Positions 1 to 8,776 are shown, numbered from the stretch's first letter. The stretch is DNA of 64,000 bases from JAUILH01 sp964230215 (GCA_964230215.1 CAXRGQ010000001.1:62001-126000), one strand, 5' to 3'. The notes: generated by a model not told the origin, from the sequence alone. Numbers and translations are program-made.

Positions 1-1
1 C

Positions 2-874
2 AGTAGAGATCCTGAAACGATTGTGCATGAGGCGAAATACTTGTTTGAACAAGGCTATAGGGAAGTAACTCTGCTTGGTCAAAACGTTGATTCATACAGA
101 TGGAATTTGAGCAAGAAAGATGAGATAAAGGACCCGTCTAAACCAACAGTGAATTTCGCACAGTTGTTAGAGATGGTTGCCAAAGTTGATCCCGATTTGA
201 GAGTCCGTTTTTCAACTAGTCATCCTAAGGATATGACGGATGAAGTTTTGATTACTATGTCTAAGTATGAAAATATATGCGAATACATTCATCTACCAGT
301 ACAGTCTGGGAATACAGACGTGTTAAAACGAATGAACAGAGGCTATTCTCGTGAGTGGTATTTTGACAGAATTGACGCCATAAGAAAATACATGCCCAAC
401 TGTGGTATCAGCACAGATATTATTGCTGGATTTTGTGGAGAGACAGATGAGGAACATAATGAGACGGTAAGTTTAATGTCTAAGGTTAAATACGACTTTG
501 CTTATATGTTTAAATACTCTGAGCGTCCCAAAACTTTGGCAGAAAGAAAATTTGAGGATGATGTTCCTGAAGATGTAAAAACTGCTCGACTGACCGAGAT
601 AATAAACTTACAGCAAGAACACTGCCTGGAGAGCAACCAAAAAGATTTAGGTAAGACCTTCAAAGTATTAATTGAAGGTACTTCAAAGCGTTCCGACGAA
701 TACATGAAGGGCAGAAATAGTCAGAACAAGATGTGTGTTTTCCCCGCGGGAGATTATGCTGAGGGTGATTATGTTATGGTAAAAGTAGACGATTGCACAG
801 GAGCTACACTCTTAGGTGAGGTGACTGAAATCGTATCAAGAAGACAAGTAAAAGATGGACATTCAAGCAACTAA
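2..874 (+). CDS. miaB: tRNA-2-methylthio-N6-isopentenyladenosine synthase MiaB (5' end missing)
   Basis: Radical-SAM methylthiotransferase that adds the 2-methylthio group to i6A37 of tRNAs. The window opens inside the gene: the frame reads SRDPETIVHEA from base 2, and the cluster-binding cysteines lie upstream and out of view. Visible are the family signatures LLGQNVDSY, HLPVQSG, MNRGYSREWY and GISTDIIAGFCGET, followed by a C-terminal TRAM RNA-binding domain over roughly the last 65 residues. The 3' end overlaps the next gene by 20 bp, so the two are probably translated from one message. The identification follows from these motifs; only the N-terminal third cannot be checked. Confidence 0.96.
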   Translation, partial: SRDPETIVHEAKYLFEQGYREVTLLGQNVDSYRWNLSKKDEIKDPSKPTVNFAQLLEMVAKVDPDLRVRFSTSHPKDMTDEVLITMSKYENICEYIHLPVQSGNTDVLKRMNRGYSREWYFDRIDAIRKYMPNCGISTDIIAGFCGETDEEHNETVSLMSKVKYDFAYMFKYSERPKTLAERKFEDDVPEDVKTARLTEIINLQQEHCLESNQKDLGKTFKVLIEGTSKRSDEYMKGRNSQNKMCVFPAGDYAEGDYVMVKVDDCTGATLLGEVTEIVSRRQVKDGHSSN

Positions 875-2108
875 ACAACGATTTGGTATAATTGGGAATA
901 CCCCAGCTTTAAACAGAGCGATTGAAGTAGCCTTGCAAGTTGCACCTACAGAAATTTCTGCCTTGATTTTGGGAGAAAGTGGTGTAGGTAAAGAGATTAT
1001 GCCTCAAGTCATTCATCACAATAGCGCGCGAAAGCATGGTAAATTAATTGCAGTTAACTGCGGTGCTATACCAGAGGGTACAATTGACTCCGAATTATTT
1101 GGACACGAAAAAGGAGCATTTACAGGAGCTACAGACAGTCGCAAAGGTTATTTTGAAGTTGCGGATGGTGGCACCATATTTCTGGATGAGGTGGCTGAGC
1201 TCCCTTTGCAAACTCAGGTGCGATTGCTGCGCGTTTTGGAGACGGGAGAGTTTATTCGCGTTGGTTCTTCGAAAGTTCAAAAAACAGATGTTAGAATTGT
1301 TGCGGCTACTAACGAAAACATGCAAGACGCCATAGCTAAAGGAAAATTTAGAGAAGACCTATACTATCGTTTAAGCACCGTTCCTATTTACCTTCCGCCA
1401 TTGAGGGAGAGAAAGGAAGACATCCATCTATTGTTTAGAAAGTTTAGTGCAGATTTTGCCGATAAATATAAGATGCCACCAATTCGTCTTGATGACAATG
1501 CAACGAATATGCTGAGTAATTATTCGTGGCCCGGAAATATTCGTCAACTCAAAAATGTGGCAGAGCAAATTGCAGTAATTGAAAGCGACCGCAATATAAC
1601 TACCGATATACTTAAGAAATACTTACCTGAAATAACTGCATCAAATTTACCTGCAGTAATAAATAAGGAAGAAAGTAGTTCATCGTTCTCCGAGCGAGAA
1701 ATTCTGTACAAAGTGCTCTTCGACATGAAACGTGACCTTACAGAAATGAAAAAAATTGTCCTGGATTTAATTGAGGGTAATACAGGTAACTTTGAAGATG
1801 ATAGAAGCGAATTAATTGACCGATTAAACAATGAGATTGACATTAACACTCAGTTGGTCCCTAGCACAGCCTACCCTGCTCAACAAGAGCCGGCAAAAGT
1901 GTATCAGCCATCAATAGTTAGCAAGGAAGAGGACATCCACGAGCACGAAGAAGTTGAAGAATCACTATCACTGGTTGACAAGGAGATTGAAATGATTAAC
2001 AAAGCGCTCAAAAAGCACAGAGGAAAACGAAAATATGCAGCACAAGAGCTAGGCATAAGTGAGCGTACATTGTATAGAAAAATTAAAGAGTACAATATTT
2101 CTGAATAA
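855..2108 (+). CDS. sigma-54-dependent transcriptional activator lacking a receiver domain
   Basis: A 417-aa AAA+ bacterial enhancer-binding protein. It starts almost directly with the AAA+ domain: Walker A GESGVGKE at residues 40-47, the sigma-54 contact loop GAFTGA at 87-92 and Walker B GTIFLDE at 106-112. A Fis-type helix-turn-helix occupies about residues 380-415 (AAQELGISERTLYRKI). There is no N-terminal receiver or GAF domain, so activity is probably constitutive or controlled by partners. The linker between AAA+ and HTH (about 265-375) is long and acidic. It overlaps miaB by 20 bp and precedes an LptE-like lipoprotein gene, suggesting one operon through secG. Its target genes cannot be inferred here. 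Confidence 0.9.
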   Translation: MDIQATKQRFGIIGNTPALNRAIEVALQVAPTEISALILGESGVGKEIMPQVIHHNSARKHGKLIAVNCGAIPEGTIDSELFGHEKGAFTGATDSRKGYFEVADGGTIFLDEVAELPLQTQVRLLRVLETGEFIRVGSSKVQKTDVRIVAATNENMQDAIAKGKFREDLYYRLSTVPIYLPPLRERKEDIHLLFRKFSADFADKYKMPPIRLDDNATNMLSNYSWPGNIRQLKNVAEQIAVIESDRNITTDILKKYLPEITASNLPAVINKEESSSSFSEREILYKVLFDMKRDLTEMKKIVLDLIEGNTGNFEDDRSELIDRLNNEIDINTQLVPSTAYPAQQEPAKVYQPSIVSKEEDIHEHEEVEESLSLVDKEIEMINKALKKHRGKRKYAAQELGISERTLYRKIKEYNISE

Positions 2109-2126
2109 ATTGCATTTAAACTTAGG

Positions 2127-2624
2127 ATGCACAAATTACTTTACATACTGATTTTATTAGCTAGCACCTCTTGTGAAATAAGCTACAAATTCAATGATGC
2201 TCAGGTAACTGGCGAAACTGCTTTTGTACAACAATTTTTAGTTCAGGCTCCGCTTTCGCCTCCAGCGGCAGGACAGGTATTTTCTGAGTCACTTCAAGAC
2301 ATTGTTCTGTCCCAATCGAGACTTGAATTGGTGCAAGATCAAGCAAACTCAGACATCACTTTTCAAGGTGTAATATCCTATTATGAAATTCGCCCAGAAG
2401 GTGTTCAACAAAATGATGTAGCTGCACAAAACCGCCTTACAGTTCGTGTAGACGTGATATATGAGAATAAGTTAGCACCAGACGAAAATTTTAGTCAGTC
2501 ATTCACGCGTTTCGCGAATTATCAGAGTTCGCTTGACATAAATGCCGTTCAGGACGAGCTTCTGGACGAAATATTTGAACAAATTTCTCAAGACGTCTTT
2601 AATAGAGCATTTGGAACTTGGTAA
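2127..2624 (+). CDS. LptE-like lipoprotein
   Basis: A 165-aa lipoprotein: residues 1-16 form a short hydrophobic signal ending in the lipobox-like LASTSC, with Cys16 as the predicted lipidation site. The rest fits the LptE/LPS-assembly lipoprotein family, which plugs the LptD barrel during LPS export at the outer membrane. The assignment rests on size, lipobox, the YKFNDAQV start after the cysteine and the position between a sigma-54 activator and secG. The stop codon lies 1 bp before the next ATG, so the genes are closely coupled. A generic outer-membrane lipoprotein is the alternative. Confidence 0.75.
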   Translation: MHKLLYILILLASTSCEISYKFNDAQVTGETAFVQQFLVQAPLSPPAAGQVFSESLQDIVLSQSRLELVQDQANSDITFQGVISYYEIRPEGVQQNDVAAQNRLTVRVDVIYENKLAPDENFSQSFTRFANYQSSLDINAVQDELLDEIFEQISQDVFNRAFGTW

Positions 2625-2625
2625 A

Positions 2626-3723
2626 ATGACGAAAGAGCGCTTCTTACATATTGTTTCCAACCCTAAAGATATCGCAGAATCTGATCTGGGAGAGATTTCG
2701 AAGATTTCAGATCGCCATCCCTATTTTGACGCTGCTAAAATTCTTAGGCTGAATGGACTTAAGCAGAATGATGACATTAGTTTCCAAGATTACTTAAAAG
2801 AAATTGCTTACACACTCCCCGACAGAAAACACTTATACATCCTTCTGCATAGACAGGCGGTAAGAGAAAAAGTAGCGGAAGTAGTTAAAGACATCCACCA
2901 ACAGGAGGCGAATGAAGCTGCCATTGATGAAATTGCAAAATCTAATGAGCTTGAAGTTCAAGAGCTGAATGATGCAGTAAATAAGGAAGAAAATAATGTA
3001 TCTAGTGAGCAAGTAGAAACGAATGCGGAAGAGGTAAAATCTATAAGCCTGCCAAATGATATATTAGAGAACGAAATCGACCAATTAACAGATTCGGTTT
3101 TGGATGACTTGTTGCTGAAACCACTCACGGCTGTTTATGATATTGAGAAAGCGCTGGGACAGAGCGAGAAACAGAGCGAGAAACAGAAACAGGAAGAGAA
3201 CGAGAACGAGAACAAGAAAGAGAGTGAGAACCTGAGCGTGAGTGAGAATGAGAGCGAGAATGAGAATGAGAGCCCCTTCGCTGAGGCTACGGGCGGCTCG
3301 AGGGAAGAGGGAGCGAAAGAGAAATTTGAGGGTTCTGAGCAACAGACTAGTGCAAAACCACTTAGTGAGCGCACATTTTTTGATTGGTTGACGCCTCAGA
3401 CATTTGAAGACGAGCAAGCCGTTGAAAACTCGGCCAGCGCAACTCCAGTAAAATCGAGCAGTGAAATTATTGATAGTTTTATTGCGAATAATCCGCGTAT
3501 TTCATCAGTATCCAAATCTAGTCCCCAAACTACATTTGACAAGTATTCGGTTGATGACAGAGATGAGATAGTGACTGAAACATTAGCACGTATTTACTTA
3601 AAACAGAATAATTATTCGCGTGCAATAAAAGTTTATGAGCAATTGAGTTTGAAAAATCCAGAAAAAAGAGCTTACTTTGCGAGCCAAATTCATTTTTTGG
3701 AGAAATTACTAAAAGATAAATAG
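2626..3723 (+). CDS. TPR-containing protein of unknown function with low-complexity Glu/Asn/Ser segment
   Basis: A 365-aa soluble-looking protein. The ATG at 2626 is chosen over an upstream in-frame ATG at 2542 because it follows the preceding stop by one base and the upstream stretch lies inside that gene. The N-terminal part (about 1-110) is helical and unrecognised. Residues about 180-245 form a charged repeat of Ser/Glu/Asn/Lys codons, ending in SPFAEATGG, which is encoded by a GC-rich near-palindrome. The C-terminus (about 315-360, ETLARIYLKQNNYSRAIKVYEQLSL) is a tetratricopeptide-type motif, indicating protein binding. It sits between the LptE-like gene and secG; a role in envelope biogenesis is only inferred. 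Confidence 0.85.
   Translation: MTKERFLHIVSNPKDIAESDLGEISKISDRHPYFDAAKILRLNGLKQNDDISFQDYLKEIAYTLPDRKHLYILLHRQAVREKVAEVVKDIHQQEANEAAIDEIAKSNELEVQELNDAVNKEENNVSSEQVETNAEEVKSISLPNDILENEIDQLTDSVLDDLLLKPLTAVYDIEKALGQSEKQSEKQKQEENENENKKESENLSVSENESENENESPFAEATGGSREEGAKEKFEGSEQQTSAKPLSERTFFDWLTPQTFEDEQAVENSASATPVKSSSEIIDSFIANNPRISSVSKSSPQTTFDKYSVDDRDEIVTETLARIYLKQNNYSRAIKVYEQLSLKNPEKRAYFASQIHFLEKLLKDK
3150..3272 (+). repeat. GAGAAC/GAGAAT-type low-complexity tandem repeat inside a coding region
   Basis: Degenerate hexamer and dodecamer repeats (GAGAAC, GAGAAT, GAGCGAGAA, and a near-exact double of AGCGAGAAACAG) encode alternating Glu, Asn, Ser, Lys and Gln. The pattern suggests growth by slippage within the TPR-protein gene. 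The reading frame stays open throughout. Confidence 0.8.
3273..3304 (+). repeat. GC-rich near-palindromic insert in frame
   Basis: A block beginning CCCCTTCG and ending CGAGGG, with 24 G/C out of 33 bases by count, embedded in AT-rich DNA. It translates as part of SPFAEATGGSREE. The complementary ends and abrupt change in composition resemble a dispersed REP-like element inserted in frame. No second copy was found in this window. Confidence 0.5.
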
Positions 3724-3725
3724 AC

Positions 3726-3995
3726 ATGATAATTACCTTACTCATCATCGTTTTATGCCTTGCACTAATTGGCGTAATACTTATTCAAAACCCTAAGGGT
3801 GGTGGTCTTTCATCAAGCTTTGGTTCTGCAAATCAATTTGCAGGTGTAAAGCAAACAATGGAAGGAATTGAAAAAATCACGTGGGGGTTAGCTATTGCAA
3901 TTGTTGTATTGAGCATGATCAGTAGTACAATTAATGCTCCGAAACAAACAAATACTGTTCAGACAGGACAAGAGAAGCAAGGTCAACAACCTTAA
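3726..3995 (+). CDS. secG: preprotein translocase subunit SecG
   Basis: An 89-aa membrane protein of the SecYEG translocon. It has two hydrophobic segments (about 2-20 and 50-68) separated by the family signature VILIQNPKGGGLSSSFG and NQFAGVKQT. The short polar tail is Gln/Thr rich. It follows the TPR-protein stop by 2 bp and is the last gene of the run starting at miaB, since a strong hairpin terminator follows. Length and motifs agree with the family. Confidence 0.95.
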   Translation: MIITLLIIVLCLALIGVILIQNPKGGGLSSSFGSANQFAGVKQTMEGIEKITWGLAIAIVVLSMISSTINAPKQTNTVQTGQEKQGQQP

Positions 3996-4018
3996 TTCGA
4001 ATAACATAAAGAGATTTT

Positions 4019-4056
4019 AAAAATGTCAGTATGTCACACATACTGACATTTTTATT
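4019..4056 (+). terminator. Rho-independent terminator after secG
   Basis: A perfect 11-bp stem (ATGTCAGTATG at 4023-4033 pairing with CATACTGACAT at 4039-4049) with a 5-nt loop, extended by A/T pairs at the base and followed by TTTTATTTTT. It separates the miaB-secG run from groES. Confidence 0.93.
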
Positions 4057-4164
4057 TTTAGGACCCTCCATTTACTGCAAAATTGTCTCTAAATAGGCAA
4101 TGGCACAGATTGTGACAAGAGGAAGACACAAGACGAAATTTTTAAACTTTAAAAACGAAATAAG

Positions 4165-4443
4165 ATGGCTGTAAATTTTAAACCAAACGAAGATCGCGTG
4201 TTGGTAGAGCCTGCTCCAGCTGAGCAAAAAACGGCAAGCGGAATTATCATACCTGACACAGCGAAAGAGAAACCACATCAAGGCACTGTTGTAGCTGCTG
4301 GTCCAGGAAAAAAAGACGAACCAATGTTTGTTAAGGAGGGCGACACTGTGCTTTATGGACAGTATGCTGGAAGCGAGCTTAAAATCGACGGCAAAACTTA
4401 CATGATAATGAGAAACTCTGACATTTTTGGAGTGTTAGGATAA
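4165..4443 (+). CDS. groES: co-chaperonin GroES
   Basis: A 92-aa Hsp10 that forms the heptameric lid of the GroEL folding chamber. It begins MAVNFKPNEDRVLVEPAPAE; the mobile loop TASGIIIPDTAKEKPHQGTV and the C-terminal GKTYMIMRNSDIFGVLG region are typical. It is followed 19 bp later by groEL, forming the usual operon. The 109 bp between the upstream terminator and the start must hold the promoter. I see no CIRCE element there and only a weak AT-rich candidate -7. Confidence 0.98.
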   Translation: MAVNFKPNEDRVLVEPAPAEQKTASGIIIPDTAKEKPHQGTVVAAGPGKKDEPMFVKEGDTVLYGQYAGSELKIDGKTYMIMRNSDIFGVLG

Positions 4444-4462
4444 TCAAAAAAAATAGAGAGAA

Positions 4463-6097
4463 ATGGCAAAAGAAATTCAATTTGACGTAGAAGCGAGAGA
4501 TCTTCTAAAAAAAGGTGTTGACGCATTAGCTGACGCAGTTAAAGTAACATTAGGGCCCAAAGGTAGAAACGTAGTAATCGATAGAAAATTTGGAGCACCT
4601 CATATCACCAAAGATGGTGTTTCTGTTGCAAAAGAAATCGAACTGAAAGACCCCATTGAAAATATGGGTGCGCAGATGGTGAAAGAAGTAGCGTCAAAAA
4701 CTGCTGATATCGCAGGAGATGGTACGACTACAGCAACCGTACTTGCACAAGCAATGATTAGTGCTGGTTTGAAAAACGTTGCAGCTGGAGCTAATCCAAT
4801 GGACCTTAAGAGAGGAATCGATAAAGCGGTTAGCGCTATTGTTGCTGAACTTAAAAAACTTTCAGAGGAAGTAGGTTCGGACAACGATAAAATTAAGCAA
4901 GTAGCTGCAATTTCGGCAAACAATGACGAAACTATTGGTGCATTAATCGCTGAAGCAATGAAAGTTGTTGGAAAAGATGGTGTTATCACTGTAGAGGAAG
5001 CAAAAGGAACAGATACAGAAGTTAAGACTGTAGAAGGTATGCAGTTTGACAGAGGGTACTTGTCTCCTTATTTTGTTACTGACGCAGAGAAGATGATTGC
5101 TGAGATGGATAACCCATACATCTTAATCCACGACAAGAAAATTTCGAATCTTCAAGATTTACTTCCTGTACTTGAGCCAGCTGCACAATCAGGAAGAGGT
5201 TTGTTGATTATTGCAGAAGATATTGAGGGAGCTGCACTTACCACTTTAGTTGTAAACAGACTTAAAGGAGGTTTAAAAGTGGCTGCGGTAAAAGCACCAG
5301 GTTTTGGTGACAGAAGAAAGGCTATGTTAGAAGATATCGCGGTATTGACTGGCGGAACTGTAATCTCTGAGGAGAGCGGATTCACTTTAGAGAACGCTAC
5401 AATTGATATGTGTGGTACTGCTGAGAAAGTTGAAATAGACAAAGACAATACAACGATTGTTAATGGTGCTGGAAGCAAGCAAACAATTGAGGCTAGAGTG
5501 AATCAAATCAAAGCTCAGATTGAAACTACAACATCAGACTATGACAAAGAGAAGCTACAAGAGCGTCTTGCAAAATTAGCGGGAGGAGTTGCAGTTCTTT
5601 ATGTAGGTGCAGCTACTGAAGTTGAAATGAAGGAGAAAAAAGACCGCGTGGATGATGCTTTAGCAGCAACAAGAGCAGCTGTAGAAGAAGGAATCGTACC
5701 TGGAGGTGGTGTAGCTTACATCAGATGTAGTGCCGCGCTTGAGAGCATGACAGGCGAAAACGACGATGAGACAACTGGTATCTTTATCGTGAAAAGAGCC
5801 ATCGAAGAGCCATTGAGACAAATCGTATTCAATGCTGGTGGTGAAGGTGCCGTAGTAGTGCAGAAAGTTAGAGAAGGCGAAGGAGATTATGGTTACAACG
5901 CAAGAACAGAGAAATACGAAAACCTGTTTGCATCTGGAGTAATTGACCCGACTAAGGTTAGCCGAATTGCCTTAGAAAATGCAGCGTCTATTGCATCAAT
6001 GATGTTAACGACAGAGTGTGTAATTGCAGACGAACCTGAAGAAGACAGCCCAGCAATGCCAGGTGGCATGGGTGGCGGCATGCCAGGAATGATGTAA
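4463..6097 (+). CDS. groEL: chaperonin GroEL
   Basis: A 544-aa Hsp60 chaperonin, full length for the family. Visible signatures are the nucleotide-binding TLGPKGRNV and DGTTTATVLAQ near the N-terminus, the intermediate-domain AAVEEGIVPGGGVA, and the Gly-Met-rich tail GGMGGGMPGMM. It is co-transcribed with groES and followed by a strong terminator. No unusual features are seen. Confidence 0.99.
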   Translation: MAKEIQFDVEARDLLKKGVDALADAVKVTLGPKGRNVVIDRKFGAPHITKDGVSVAKEIELKDPIENMGAQMVKEVASKTADIAGDGTTTATVLAQAMISAGLKNVAAGANPMDLKRGIDKAVSAIVAELKKLSEEVGSDNDKIKQVAAISANNDETIGALIAEAMKVVGKDGVITVEEAKGTDTEVKTVEGMQFDRGYLSPYFVTDAEKMIAEMDNPYILIHDKKISNLQDLLPVLEPAAQSGRGLLIIAEDIEGAALTTLVVNRLKGGLKVAAVKAPGFGDRRKAMLEDIAVLTGGTVISEESGFTLENATIDMCGTAEKVEIDKDNTTIVNGAGSKQTIEARVNQIKAQIETTTSDYDKEKLQERLAKLAGGVAVLYVGAATEVEMKEKKDRVDDALAATRAAVEEGIVPGGGVAYIRCSAALESMTGENDDETTGIFIVKRAIEEPLRQIVFNAGGEGAVVVQKVREGEGDYGYNARTEKYENLFASGVIDPTKVSRIALENAASIASMMLTTECVIADEPEEDSPAMPGGMGGGMPGMM

Positions 6098-6117
6098 TCA
6101 TCACATAAATTAATTTT

Positions 6118-6146
6118 AAAGGGCTGCCAAAAGGCAGCCCTTTTTT
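6118..6146 (+). terminator. Rho-independent terminator after groEL
   Basis: Stem GGGCTGCC (6121-6128) and GGCAGCCC (6133-6140) around an AAAA loop, flanked by AAA and followed by six T. It is a textbook intrinsic terminator closing the groESL operon. Confidence 0.96.
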
Positions 6147-6191
6147 GTGTTAATCAAGTGTTAAAATAAAATCCGTATTAATTTCTTATTC

Positions 6192-6199
6192 TATCTTTA
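6192..6199 (+). promoter_or_regulatory. -7 promoter element TATCTTTA, 4 nt before the kinase start
   Basis: Matches Bacteroidota TAnnTTTG except for the last base. The ATG at 6204 follows after exactly 4 nt, so the transcript would begin at or next to the start codon. No convincing -33 box is seen. Confidence 0.55.
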
Positions 6200-6203
6200 G
6201 AAT

Positions 6204-7550
6204 ATGTCTAACGCTTCAATTCGCAGAATCGTTATCCTTGCAATTGTTGCATTGCTGGGAATAATTGGCACTCAAATGTATTGGGTAAACACAGCAGTGC
6301 ACCTCCAGGAAAAGGAAAACGAACGCGCACAAAGACTTGACTCCCTTAATCAAGATGAGTTCAACGCAAAAGTAAAGGCAGCTTTATCTAACATTGCACA
6401 AGACATACTTACTATCAATAATGATCCATCGGAGCCTTACAAAGCAGTTGAGCAATTACGCCCTAACTATTTTGTAGTTCGCATTAACGACACGCTCCAC
6501 CCCTATTTGCTGGAACAACTTCTTAAACGTGAATTCGATAGAAGTCAAATAGAGGACAACTACCGATATGGGATTTACGATTGTTTTACTGATTCAATTG
6601 TATATTCAAGCTTAGTCACTGCCAAGCCTAACAAGGGAGATGTCCAAGAGCTGAGTGATGCACCACAAATAAAATGGAATACCGACGGTCATTACTTTAG
6701 CGTCACATTTCCTAATAAATCTAACATAGACGATTCGTCCAGCACGTTACAATCTACCTTAAACCCGTGGATAATGGTTGCAGGAGCCACCTTGGTCATA
6801 ATAAGTTTTATCGCATATGCTATATGGATTATTCTGCGGCAAAAACGTTTATCTGAAGTCAAAACGGACTTTATAAATAACATGACGCATGAGTTGAAAA
6901 CCCCCATTTCGACCATTTCATTGTCCAGTGAAGTATTATTACGACCTGACATTAAGGACAACCCAGAGCGTATCCAGCGCTACGCAAAAATAATTTATGA
7001 AGAGAATGCACGCTTACAAAGTCAAGTGGAGAAAGTACTACAGCTTGCAAAGCTTGACAAAGGTGAGGTTAAACTGAACTACGAGCCACTTGAGCTCAAT
7101 GAAATGATTCAACAAACCTTAGATGCGCACGAGCCTGAAATGGAACATAACGAAGGAAAACTTCATTTTGTAAGTGATATTAAGAATGCCGTAATAAATG
7201 GAGACCGTGTTCACATAGGAAACATATTGCACAATCTAGTTGATAATGCCTGCAAGTATTCCGAAAACACGCCAGCCATTTCTATAGAGCTAAAGGAAGA
7301 TGCTAAAAATTATATTGTAAGTATATCCGACAACGGCATTGGCATTGATAAAGAGCACTTACCGTATATTTTTGATAAATTCTATCGTGTGCCTACGGGC
7401 AATCGTCATGACGTAAAAGGATTTGGCCTAGGACTATACTATGTAAAACAAATCATTGAAAAGCATGACGGAAAAATTACCGCTGCAAGTCAAAAAGGAA
7501 AAGGATCCACATTTAAACTTACACTACCCAAACTGAACGAAAATGAGTAA
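6204..7550 (+). CDS. sensor histidine kinase (two-component, membrane-bound)
   Basis: A 448-aa kinase: TM1 at residues 8-28, an extracytoplasmic sensor region of about 160 residues, TM2 at about 189-211, then a HisKA domain with phospho-acceptor His229 in THELKTPIS. The HATPase domain shows NLVDNACKY (N box), DNGIGID (G1) and KGFGLGLYYVK (G2). The sensor domain is unrecognised. Its last 8 bp overlap the response-regulator gene, indicating a cognate pair of the RprX/RprY type seen in Bacteroidota. Signal and regulon are unknown; the location next to groESL makes stress sensing a guess only. Confidence 0.93.
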   Translation: MSNASIRRIVILAIVALLGIIGTQMYWVNTAVHLQEKENERAQRLDSLNQDEFNAKVKAALSNIAQDILTINNDPSEPYKAVEQLRPNYFVVRINDTLHPYLLEQLLKREFDRSQIEDNYRYGIYDCFTDSIVYSSLVTAKPNKGDVQELSDAPQIKWNTDGHYFSVTFPNKSNIDDSSSTLQSTLNPWIMVAGATLVIISFIAYAIWIILRQKRLSEVKTDFINNMTHELKTPISTISLSSEVLLRPDIKDNPERIQRYAKIIYEENARLQSQVEKVLQLAKLDKGEVKLNYEPLELNEMIQQTLDAHEPEMEHNEGKLHFVSDIKNAVINGDRVHIGNILHNLVDNACKYSENTPAISIELKEDAKNYIVSISDNGIGIDKEHLPYIFDKFYRVPTGNRHDVKGFGLGLYYVKQIIEKHDGKITAASQKGKGSTFKLTLPKLNENE

Positions 7551-8223
7551 AGCGAATATATTATTGGTTGAGGATGACATTAATCTTGGTTTTGTTATAC
7601 AAGACAGCTTAAAGATGAATGGATATAACGTGCATTTGGAAACTAATGGTAAAGATGGCTTGAAGGCATTTAATGCGGCCGAATATGACCTTTGTGTATT
7701 TGATGTGATGATGCCCAAAAAAGATGGCTTTAGTTTGGCAGAAGACATTCGACAACTCAATGCTGATGTTCCAATATTCTTTCTGACAGCTAAAACAATG
7801 ACGGAGGATAGAATAAAGGGCTTTAAGAGTGGCGGAGACGATTATTTAACAAAACCTTTTAGTACCGAAGAATTTCTGCTAAGAGTTGAAGCCTTGTTAA
7901 GACGTACAGGAAAATCCGAGCAACAAGTGACTTCCTATCCTATTGGAAAGTACAATTATGATTATGCGAATTTCACCTTAAAAGGACCATCTGGCGACAA
8001 AAAGCTAACTAAAAAAGAAGCTGAAATATTAAAGCTGCTTTGTCAACATAAGAATCAGGTCATTCAACGAGACGTTGTGCTCAATATGGTATGGGGAGAC
8101 GACAGTTACTACCTTGGGCGCAGCCTAGATGTCTTTATAACAAAACTTAGAAAGTATCTAAATGAAGATGAATCCGTGAGCATAACGAATATTCACGGGG
8201 TTGGGTTTAAGTTGGAGGTGTAG
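7543..8223 (+). CDS. OmpR/PhoB-family response regulator
   Basis: A 226-aa DNA-binding response regulator. The receiver domain has the acidic pair DD at 11-12, phosphorylatable Asp54 in CVFDVMMP and the conserved Lys in YLTKPF. A C-terminal winged helix (about 130-226) ends RSLDVFITKLRKYL...ITNIHGVGFKLEV. It overlaps the histidine kinase gene by 8 bp and is its obvious partner (RprY-like). Its stop codon abuts the stop codon of the convergent yqeY gene without any terminator between them. Confidence 0.94.
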   Translation: MSKANILLVEDDINLGFVIQDSLKMNGYNVHLETNGKDGLKAFNAAEYDLCVFDVMMPKKDGFSLAEDIRQLNADVPIFFLTAKTMTEDRIKGFKSGGDDYLTKPFSTEEFLLRVEALLRRTGKSEQQVTSYPIGKYNYDYANFTLKGPSGDKKLTKKEAEILKLLCQHKNQVIQRDVVLNMVWGDDSYYLGRSLDVFITKLRKYLNEDESVSITNIHGVGFKLEV

Positions 8224-8670
8224 TTATTTATTCAACTCCTCCTTTACGATTGCAGAAATCATTGAGCCATCTGCTTTTCCTTTGAGTTGCCCCATAAGTG
8301 GGCCCATTACTTTGCCCATGTCACCAGGTCCGCTTGCCCCTACTTTCTGAATTTGAGCTTGTACAGCTTCACGAACTGCGTCTTCACTCATCATTTCTGG
8401 CAAGTATTCCTTAATTACATCCGCTTGGAACTGCTCTTCAGCTGCTAAGTCTTCCCTATTCTGCTCAATGTAAATCTTATAAGATTCGTTTCTCTGCTTA
8501 TACAGTTTCTGCAGAATAGCTAATTCAGCTTCTTCTGAAATCTCTCCTTTTCCGCTAGTCGCTTCTAACAATAAAGCTGCCTTGATAGCTCTTAAGGCGT
8601 TTAACTTTTCTTTCTCCTTGGCAAGCATAGCCGCCTTGATATGACCGTTGATTTTTTCTGTTAAGCTCAT
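8224..8670 (-). CDS. yqeY: GatB/YqeY domain protein
   Basis: A 148-aa protein of the YqeY family, related to the C-terminal tRNA-binding domain of GatB. Visible are MSLTEKINGHIKAAMLAKEKEKLNALRAI near the start, the ELAILQKLYKQRNES segment, and GDMGKVMGPLMGQLKGKADGSMI near the end. Its cellular role is not established; tRNA-related function is presumed from the family. It lies downstream of ftsZ but beyond a strong terminator and has its own promoter-like TAACTTTA 4 nt before the ATG, so it is likely transcribed separately. Confidence 0.93.
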   Translation of the reverse strand: MSLTEKINGHIKAAMLAKEKEKLNALRAIKAALLLEATSGKGEISEEAELAILQKLYKQRNESYKIYIEQNREDLAAEEQFQADVIKEYLPEMMSEDAVREAVQAQIQKVGASGPGDMGKVMGPLMGQLKGKADGSMISAIVKEELNK

Positions 8671-8674
8671 GGGG

Positions 8675-8682
8675 TAAAGTTA
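8675..8682 (-). promoter_or_regulatory. -7 promoter element TAACTTTA, 4 nt before yqeY
   Basis: On the minus strand TAACTTTA is followed by CCCC and then the yqeY ATG at 8670. It matches TAnnTTTG except for the last base, at the same 4-nt spacing as six other genes in the window. Confidence 0.55.
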
Positions 8683-8716
8683 ATTATTATTCAAGTATTT
8701 CTAGTATCCCATTCAT

Positions 8717-8757
8717 AAAAACAAAAGTCCCGACACAAGAAACTTGGTCAGGACTTT
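8717..8757 (-). terminator. Rho-independent terminator after ftsZ
   Basis: On the minus strand AAAGTCCTGAC (8757-8747) pairs with GTCGGGACTTT (8734-8724) with one G-U pair. An inner CAAG/CTTG extension and the tail TTTTGTTTTTA follow. It ends the dcw transcript before yqeY. Confidence 0.93.
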
Positions 8758-8776
8758 CTATATCAACTATAACTAT

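Noticed and set aside
3085..3417. Minus-strand ORFs across the TPR gene's low-complexity region
   Set aside because: They are Leu/Phe/Ser-rich mirror translations of the GAG-repeat tract with no start context or homology.
4060..4164. CIRCE, or sigma-54 -24/-12 promoter (TGGCACAGATTGTG), upstream of groES
   Set aside because: No TTAGCACTC/GAGTGCTAA inverted repeat is present, and TGGCAC is not followed by TTGC at the required spacing.
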